Source: Gammaproteobacteria bacterium (lineage in GTDB: Bacteria > Pseudomonadota > Gammaproteobacteria > Pseudomonadales > JAUIET01). Taken from it: a DNA stretch of 64,000 bases. The stretch's first letter is position 1. Every line of letters begins with the position of its first letter. The notes under the pieces are model-generated. The model saw only the letters and a list, made by a program, of their open reading frames with translations. It was not told the DNA's origin and did no database searches. Made by a program: the position numbers and the translations under genes. Below are positions 59,600 to 64,000 of this stretch, piece after piece. The stretch covers positions 434,001-498,000 of the forward strand of contig JAUIET010000001.1 in NCBI GenBank assembly GCA_030429735.1, written 5' to 3'.

Positions 59600-60058
59600 G
59601 TGAAGATCTGGATTGACGGCGACGCCTGTCCGGTAGTGATCAAGGAAATTTTATTCCGGGCAGCTGACAAGCGCGAAGTACACACCATTCTGGTGGCCAA
59701 TCACCTGGTACGCACACCACCGTCGAAGTTCATTCGCAGCATGCAGGTAGCCTCAGGTTTTGACGCCGCCGACAATGAGATTGTGCGTTTACTCGAAGCC
59801 GGAGATCTGGTGATCACCAGCGATATTCCGCTGGCCGCTGAAGTGATGGAAAAAGGCGGCTTGGCCCTAAGCCCCCGCGGAAGCCTGCACACAGAAGAGA
59901 ACATTCGCCAGCGCCTGAACATGCGTGACTTCAATGAAACCTTGCGCGCCAGCGGTATCAACAGCGGCGGGCCACCACCCATCAACCAGACCAACAAGCA
60001 GGATTTTGCCAACCATCTTGACCGGATAATTACCCGCGCGCAGCGCACTGGCACCTAA
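59600..60058 (+). CDS. yaiI: YaiI/YqxD family (DUF188) protein
   Basis: PIN-like DUF188 protein of 152 residues, typical motifs [15 protein letters not shown] near the start, [13 protein letters not shown] and [24 protein letters not shown]. Function unknown, likely nuclease-like. GTG start preceded by a perfect AGGAGG 6 bases upstream. Confidence 0.93.
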   Translation: MKIWIDGDACPVVIKEILFRAADKREVHTILVANHLVRTPPSKFIRSMQVASGFDAADNEIVRLLEAGDLVITSDIPLAAEVMEKGGLALSPRGSLHTEENIRQRLNMRDFNETLRASGINSGGPPPINQTNKQDFANHLDRIITRAQRTGT

Positions 60059-60086
60059 CATACCGGCTGAGCTATCAGGAGGAAGA

Positions 60087-60551
60087 ATGACGAAGACGAC
60101 CATTGATGTGCACGCCATCACCCTCAACGACAATCTGACCAGCCTGGCAGAACAGATCAACACGGCCAGCTGGACGGCAGAAAACGAAATAGAAGACGGC
60201 GAATACAGCGCTGATAGCTTAGCCCGCTATCTGCAGCAGTCAGGCCATGTTTTTCTAAGCGCCACTGTTAACGGTGAATTTGCCGGTATGGCCGCCGCCG
60301 CGATTCTTGACAAAGCGTATGCCAACAGCCGTTGGCTGTACGTTGACGAGCTGGATGTTACCGCTAACTTCAGGCGTCGCGGTGTCGGTGCCGCCATCAT
60401 GTGCCAGCTACTGACTCTGGCCAGGGAAAATCAATGCATTGAGTTATGGCTGGGTACCGAAACTGACAATCACGCTGCACGGGCCCTGTACGAATCTCTG
60501 GAGCCCAGCGAGGTGGAGCCTTTTGTTGGTTTTAGCTACAGTCTTTCGTAG
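60087..60551 (+). CDS. GNAT-family N-acetyltransferase
   Basis: A 154-residue acetyltransferase. Motif A reads LDVTANFRRRGVGAAIMCQLL, including the RxxGxG acetyl-CoA loop, followed by CIELWLGTETDNHAARALYESL. The overall layout recalls AAC(3)-I aminoglycoside acetyltransferases, but substrate cannot be assigned. AGGAGG lies before the ATG; a strong terminator follows. Confidence 0.88.
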   Translation: MTKTTIDVHAITLNDNLTSLAEQINTASWTAENEIEDGEYSADSLARYLQQSGHVFLSATVNGEFAGMAAAAILDKAYANSRWLYVDELDVTANFRRRGVGAAIMCQLLTLARENQCIELWLGTETDNHAARALYESLEPSEVEPFVGFSYSLS

Positions 60552-60584
60552 TGGAGAAAACAGATCAGTCGCTACCGCTATTTT

Positions 60585-60610
60585 GCCGCCGGACTATCCG
60601 GCGGCTTTTT
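60585..60610 (+). terminator. Rho-independent terminator after the GNAT gene
   Basis: GCCGCCGG-ACTAT-CCGGCGGC forms a perfect 8-bp stem followed by TTTTT, 34 bases after the GNAT stop. It closes the chromosomal-type block before the Fic and toxin-antitoxin region. The 60611-60798 stretch beyond it shows no gene. Confidence 0.92.
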
Positions 60611-60798
60611 CTACAGTTTCGGTCAGTGACTCCAGAAAACGTGCACCTCATCGTAACCATCATTTTTCATGAATTTGATGGGGTGCAATACCCCTCTTTC
60701 TGCTTAAATACAGCGGGCGTAGCTTCAATGTTTATTTCGTCATGGAACCGGCCAATAAAGCGGCCATTTGTACCGCTTATTTTGTATTATGAAAATCC

Positions 60799-60813
60799 AT
60801 AACTATATGTTAT
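60799..60813. promoter_or_regulatory. Inverted repeat in the AT-rich fic promoter
   Basis: ATAAC-TATAT-GTTAT, 5-base arms around a TATAT centre, lies 10 bases before the fic start codon in a strongly AT-rich stretch (60775-60823) unlike the flanks. The location fits an operator, perhaps for the C-terminal winged-helix domain of the Fic protein itself, which is inference. Confidence 0.4.
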
Positions 60814-60823
60814 ATATAGAATT

Positions 60824-62053
60824 ATGGAAAAAATGAATCAGGACAAAAAACCGGCCAAAAATACCCCCATCAATCGCGACGAACATACCGATGAGATGGA
60901 GCCCATGCTAGTGCGCGAAGGGTCGAAAGGGCGCACGGAGCTTTCTGATCTTGCGCTTGAATTAACCGCAAAATCTACCGGATTAAGCAAAAGTCTGCCC
61001 CCGGCAATTCTCAAAGCGCTTGCCAATCTTGTGCGCTCTATGAACTGTTATTACAGCAACCTGATCGAAGGGCACGATACCCATCCGGTTGATATTGAGC
61101 GGGCGCTTGTTGAGGATTTCAGTGACGATCCAGAAAAACGCGACCTACAACTCGAAGCCAAAGCCCATATCTCGGTGCAGCAATGGATCGATGAAGGCGG
61201 TTTACAAGATCGCGCTACGACGCAAGAAGGAATACTGGATGCCCATCGGCGCTTTTGCGAATTACTGCCGGATGATCTTCTCTGGATAGAAAATCCTGAC
61301 ACCGGTGAGAAGATCAGGGTTATTCCTGGAAAATTTAGAACGCGAGATGTAAAGGTGGGCAAACACGTACCCATCAGCCCCGGCGCTATCTCTAAATTCA
61401 TGGATCGTTTCGAAAATGCGTATAGGCACTTAGGCAAAGTCGATCAGATCGTCGCAGCCGCCTATGCGCATCATCGTCTACTTTGGATACATCCCTTCTT
61501 AGATGGCAATGGTCGTGTCGCGCGCCTGATGTCTTATGCCATGTTGTGCGACTCTTTGCAGACGGAAGGCGTATGGTCGATTGCAAGAGGCCTGGCTCGA
61601 AACGTCGAACAATACAAACAACTCTTGAGCAACTGCGATTTACCCCGCCGCAATGACCTTGATGGTCGCGGCAATCTAAGCGAAGAAGCGCTCGTAGAAT
61701 TTGCACGGTTCTTTTTGCAAGCCTGCATTGACCAGGTTGAATTCATGGAAGACTTAGTACAGCCGGAAAAACTGCGCGCCCGTATTATGATCTGGGCGGA
61801 AGAAGAAATTCGGCTGGACGCACTTCCTCCTAAATCCGATCTTGTCCTTGATGCCTTACTTCACAGTGGCGAACTTTCACGAGCCAAAGTGCCTGATATT
61901 ATCAATCTAAGCAATCGGAGTGCGCGGCGAATAACCTCCGCATTGATAAAAAACGGTGTTGTCACATCAGAATCTACTCGCGCACCGCTCCATATTTCCA
62001 TTCCGGCCAAGCTTGGAGCGCGTTGGATGCCTGGATTATTCCCAGAAAAATGA
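60824..62053 (+). CDS. Fic-domain protein with winged-helix C-terminus
   Basis: A 409-residue Fic protein, probably AMPylating target hydroxyls. The Fic motif HPFLDGNGRVARL (about 225-237) is complete. An N-terminal inhibitory helix motif SNLIEGHDT (S-x-x-x-E-G, about 78-86) is of the class II autoinhibited type. The C-terminus (about 320-400) is a winged-helix with LSRAKVPDIINLSNRSARRITSALIKNGVVTSE. No separate antitoxin is needed in this class. The ATG has a weak ribosome site. Confidence 0.9.
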   Translation: MEKMNQDKKPAKNTPINRDEHTDEMEPMLVREGSKGRTELSDLALELTAKSTGLSKSLPPAILKALANLVRSMNCYYSNLIEGHDTHPVDIERALVEDFSDDPEKRDLQLEAKAHISVQQWIDEGGLQDRATTQEGILDAHRRFCELLPDDLLWIENPDTGEKIRVIPGKFRTRDVKVGKHVPISPGAISKFMDRFENAYRHLGKVDQIVAAAYAHHRLLWIHPFLDGNGRVARLMSYAMLCDSLQTEGVWSIARGLARNVEQYKQLLSNCDLPRRNDLDGRGNLSEEALVEFARFFLQACIDQVEFMEDLVQPEKLRARIMIWAEEEIRLDALPPKSDLVLDALLHSGELSRAKVPDIINLSNRSARRITSALIKNGVVTSESTRAPLHISIPAKLGARWMPGLFPEK

Positions 62054-62236
62054 CTAATCGCTCCTGCCCCGGTTTATTTACAACAATATTCACGGCAGCG
62101 TGGCATCCAATATCATCTGCAGCATAAATTCGATAAAGGGCGAAGATGTTGAATTGCAGCTAAAACACGACCAGCGCTGCAAGGTCGTTAAATGCGTGAG
62201 ATAGCCGATTGATGGACATTCGGCAGGATTCTGACG

Positions 62237-62518
62237 TTAACCGTTGTTTTCGTGCAATCTGCCCTCTACATACTTATGCAGAATACTAGCCACTAATGTC
62301 TGATATGGAATTCCTTCCGCTAGGGCTCGTTTTTGCAATCCTCGCAAATCTTTCGAGGAAAGTCTGATATTAATGCGAGCATCTTTACGGAACATGGCTT
62401 CTGCATATTCTTGATGTTGCTTCTGCGTTCTTTTTGCATTCCTGGACCGTTTTAGCTCGCCCTTCTCAAACGCTTCCAGAACTTCGTTCTCTTCACTTGA
62501 TAATTTACTCATCTTCAT
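62237..62518 (-). CDS. brnA: BrnA-type antitoxin (ribbon-helix-helix)
   Basis: A 93-residue antitoxin. Charged N-terminal half rich in Glu and Lys; the RHH DNA-binding segment is ARINIRLSSKDLRGLQKRALAEGIPYQTLVASILHKY (about 47-83). Start overlaps the brnT stop by 4 bases, giving toxin-first order. Members of this family repress their own promoter together with the toxin. Confidence 0.85.
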   Translation of the reverse strand: MKMSKLSSEENEVLEAFEKGELKRSRNAKRTQKQHQEYAEAMFRKDARINIRLSSKDLRGLQKRALAEGIPYQTLVASILHKYVEGRLHENNG

Positions 62519-62787
62519 TTTCCCACGTAAATCTTCGTCGCCTTTCGGCTGGGGATCACCGTTTTCAAAAATACCTCTTCCTCAGATTCCACGAATGGAA
62601 CCAGATACACATATTCCTCAATGGCAATGGCATGAACTTTCTGTCCAGGATAGCGTTCCTGTTTGGGGTGGTCGAAGGTATCCAGAATATCGCCAGCCAT
62701 AATATGAAACACCACATCCTCGAAAGACACGCCTCTTTCACGCTTCAATGAGGTATTTTTTTTTGCATTCCATGAAATGGGTTTCAT
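62515..62787 (-). CDS. brnT: BrnT-family toxin
   Basis: A 90-residue RelE-like ribonuclease toxin. The family pattern is visible as SWNAKKNTSLKRERGVSFEDVVFHIMAGDIL and VFLKTVIPSRKATKIY near the end. Start ATG is 6 bases from the predicted -10 box, so the message is nearly leaderless. Whether it still inhibits growth cannot be read from the sequence, but the frame and catalytic segments look intact. Confidence 0.85.
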   Translation of the reverse strand: MKPISWNAKKNTSLKRERGVSFEDVVFHIMAGDILDTFDHPKQERYPGQKVHAIAIEEYVYLVPFVESEEEVFLKTVIPSRKATKIYVGK

Positions 62788-62793
62788 AGCCCA

Positions 62794-62822
62794 ATTTTAG
62801 CACAATGTGTGCCTTTTGTCAT
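62794..62822 (-). promoter_or_regulatory. brnTA promoter with embedded operator
   Basis: On the minus strand ATGACA (62822-62817, 5/6) and TAAAAT (62799-62794, 5/6) are exactly 17 bases apart. The spacer contains the inverted repeat GCACA-CAT-TGTGC (62812-62800), an ideal site for RHH autorepression. Start of transcription would fall at or next to the brnT ATG. Confidence 0.65.
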
Positions 62823-63151
62823 TCCCCAAAATTTGCCCTATATACAGGGTGAGATACGAGACGGGAAACTATAGTATCTTATCGATGACACCGAATACTG
62901 GATGTTTACCAGTATCTAGTCCCGCAGGATGCACCGAATAACGGTCCGGCGGATCAGTCCGCAATTCTGCAGTAGTAGCGGAGTCATGCGGTCTCACTAA
63001 AACCTCCATCAAACTTAATGAGTTTGATTGATAGTTAAACGTGTTCAATGACCATTTGGCCGTATGCTGACTTCGCGACAGCGCCAAATCATGATTCGAC
63101 GACTGAAGGGTTTTATTGGACCAATGCCAATTCTATATCGATAGTAAACAT

Positions 63152-63180
63152 CCCCCGGCAAAGCCGGGGGCTTTGGTTTT
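63152..63180 (+). terminator. Strong GC hairpin with T-rich tail
   Basis: CCCCCGGC-AAA-GCCGGGGG is an 8-bp perfect stem followed by CTTTGGTTTT. It resembles a Rho-independent terminator for plus-strand transcription; no gene ends just before it, so it may insulate the downstream mobilization genes. Confidence 0.6.
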
Positions 63181-63228
63181 GTGAGCCGCTCAAAGCGGCA
63201 ATTACGGTGTCTTCCTCGGAGTCATACC

Positions 63229-63299
63229 CTCATCATGACCCAAGGACTCACCATCCATAAAAAAGGCCCCTTACGGGACCTTTTGTATGGATGGCGCGC
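63229..63299. repeat. 71-bp direct repeat, copy 1
   Basis: 68 of 71 bases match copy 2, whose start is 175 bases further on. It contains an imperfect 44-base hairpin (63251-63294): CCATCCATA ... TATGGATGG as outer arms, AAAAGGCCCC/GGGACCTTTT as inner arms, loop TTAC, with two mismatches. The minus-strand reading ends in TTTTTT, a terminator-like tail. An ATG at 63291 opens only an 11-codon frame. Confidence 0.9.
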
Positions 63300-63403
63300 C
63301 CTGAGAGATTGATTCGATCGGCCTAAGGGCCGCTCTCACCCCTTCGGGGCGTAGTCGCTTTGCTCCTACGTCCAAATTGCTAGCGCAATTTGTCGAAGGA
63401 GTT

Positions 63404-63474
63404 CTCATCATAACCCGAGGACTTACCATCCATAAAAAAGGCCCCTTACGGGACCTTTTGTATGGATGGCGCGC
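63404..63474. repeat. 71-bp direct repeat, copy 2, overlapping an ORF start
   Basis: Near-identical to copy 1 (three substitutions, at repeat positions 9, 14 and 21). The same 44-base hairpin spans 63426-63469. Here the 3' arm contains the ATG (63466) of the following 88-codon gene, so folding would bury the start codon. Copy 1 carries the same ATG but a truncated reading frame. Confidence 0.9.
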
Positions 63475-63732
63475 AAGGATAAATTTTGTTCAAACGAAGT
63501 TTATCAGCAGCTAAAACGTTGGGAAAGCGTGCTCACAGCGGAGAACATTGATATTCCGCTCTTCCTAAAACGTGCCGGAATTGAAGATCGGGATCGGTCT
63601 GAAACACATCCAGAATCTACTGATTGCATGCCGACGACTAAGGGGCGCGGTAGGTCCATCGACCCGCCAATAGACTCCAATACTGCACCGTCCAGCCATC
63701 GCGATCCGAAACTGCGAGGGCCATCAAGATGA
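63466..63732 (+). CDS. Small ORF of unknown function upstream of mobC-like gene
   Basis: An 88-residue frame beginning MARKDKFCSNEVYQQL, charged and without recognisable domain, ending in a low-complexity Pro/Ser-rich tail. It overlaps the mobC-like start by 4 bases (ATGA), which supports real translation as the first gene of an operon. Its start codon lies in the 3' arm of the repeat hairpin and no ribosome site is visible. Confidence 0.5.
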   Translation: MARKDKFCSNEVYQQLKRWESVLTAENIDIPLFLKRAGIEDRDRSETHPESTDCMPTTKGRGRSIDPPIDSNTAPSSHRDPKLRGPSR

Positions 63733-64000
63733 ATAAGACAAATTCTATTCAAGCATTTAATGATGTAGGGCTAGTTGAAGGTAAGCCGCCAAATTCCAAC
63801 CCTCCAAGCCATTCAGCGTCACCTCGCGTAACGCTGCGCCTAACACCTGATGAGCTTACCCAGCTCAAATATATGTCAGCGGGCGTATCCATGAGTGCCT
63901 ACATAAGAGAGTGCGTGTTCGGTGACGGTGCCGCTAAAAGAAAACGTCGCTCACATGTACCGGTGAAGGATCAGCAAGCGTTAGCATCCGCGCTCGCGCT
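63729..64000 (+). CDS. MobC-like plasmid mobilization (relaxosome) protein, partial
   Basis: The first 90 codons are in the window. After a low-complexity N-terminus, a ribbon-helix-helix appears, VTLRLTPDELTQLKYMSAGVSMSAYIRECVFG (about 34-65), followed by a basic KRKRRS segment and VKDQQALASALA. This matches small relaxosome accessory proteins encoded next to relaxases on mobilizable plasmids and integrative elements. A relaxase would be expected beyond the window. Confidence 0.75.
   Translation, partial: MNKTNSIQAFNDVGLVEGKPPNSNPPSHSASPRVTLRLTPDELTQLKYMSAGVSMSAYIRECVFGDGAAKRKRRSHVPVKDQQALASALA

Larger units (their letters stand above)
62823..63465. other. Hairpin-rich non-coding tract at mobile-element edge
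   Basis: About 640 bases without a convincing gene; a minus-strand 72-codon reading at 62869-63087 lacks recognisable features. Structures include ATCAAACT-TAATG-AGTTTGAT (63008-63028), CCCCCGGC-AAA-GCCGGGGG plus a T-rich tail (63152-63180), GCCGCT-CAA-AGCGGC (63185-63199), CGGCC-TAAG-GGCCG and CCCC-TTC-GGGG between the direct repeats, and AAATTGC-TAGC-GCAATTT inside CTCCT/AGGAG arms (63363-63401). Together with the adjacent mobC-like gene this could be an oriT or a transcription insulator. Confidence 0.6.

Noticed and set aside
62869-63087. Minus-strand 72-codon frame in the non-coding tract
   Set aside because: No recognisable domain or convincing ribosome site, and it crosses an inverted repeat; left unannotated.
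63229-63474. CRISPR array
   Set aside because: Only two 71-base repeats with one 104-base gap; no regular short repeats or cas genes.
63229-63474. Integron attC sites
   Set aside because: The repeats lack the RYYYAAC and GTTRRRY core sequences and no integrase is nearby.

Overview
This window is a chromosomal segment of a gammaproteobacterium, most likely a marine relative of Pseudomonas in the Pseudomonadales/Cellvibrionales group. The evidence is gene order. Reading leftwards, the gltB - damX-like - aroB - aroK - pilQPONM block lies next to a divergent ponA, then maeB, rpmE, priA, an FtsN-like SPOR gene, hslVU, a DUF971 gene, ubiE-ubiJ-ubiB, hisI-hisE and tatABC. This order closely matches Pseudomonas, except that argS is not between priA and the SPOR gene and the polyhydroxyalkanoate genes are not between DUF971 and ubiE. 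The species cannot be fixed from the sequence.

Region 1 (1-12.5 kb, minus strand) holds the 5' part of gltB (glutamate synthase) and a type IV pilus/shikimate operon running pilM to the damX-like gene. Region 2 (12.6-31 kb, mostly plus strand) is housekeeping: a class A penicillin-binding protein, malic enzyme, bL31, primosomal helicase, the HslUV protease, ubiquinone biosynthesis, two histidine steps, Tat export, a short GlpD-like flavoprotein and oligopeptidase A.

Region 3 (31-40.6 kb) contains an Smr-domain protein, Dtd, a proline iminopeptidase, a glycerophosphodiesterase next to an RND exporter, an AlkA-type glycosylase, a PAP2 phosphatase, an M48 lipoprotein protease and an OmpA-type lipoprotein. 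Region 4 (40.6-53.5 kb) is accessory metabolism: a sulfotransferase paired with an alkylsulfatase-like metallo-beta-lactamase protein, a DUF4139 protein, a luciferase-like oxidoreductase, a deletion-ruined sodium:solute symporter, a PQQ/haem dehydrogenase, a CBS protein, a SnoaL-like protein, a divergent CysH paralogue, SixA, a Bcr/CflA-type transporter and a Rieske oxygenase.

Region 5 (53.7-59.6 kb) is the most coherent unusual unit: four overlapping genes for an MlaC-like lipid carrier, an MlaA lipoprotein, an RND/MMPL transporter and an LTA-synthase-like membrane sulfatase-fold enzyme. No Mla ABC transporter genes accompany them. It looks like a lipid-trafficking and envelope-modification operon.

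Region 6 (60.6-64 kb) looks acquired: a Fic protein behind an AT-rich promoter, a BrnT/BrnA toxin-antitoxin pair with an operator inside its promoter, and a hairpin-rich non-coding tract with a 71-bp direct repeat. That tract leads into a small ORF overlapping a MobC-like mobilization gene that runs off the window, so this is probably the edge of a mobilizable or integrative element.
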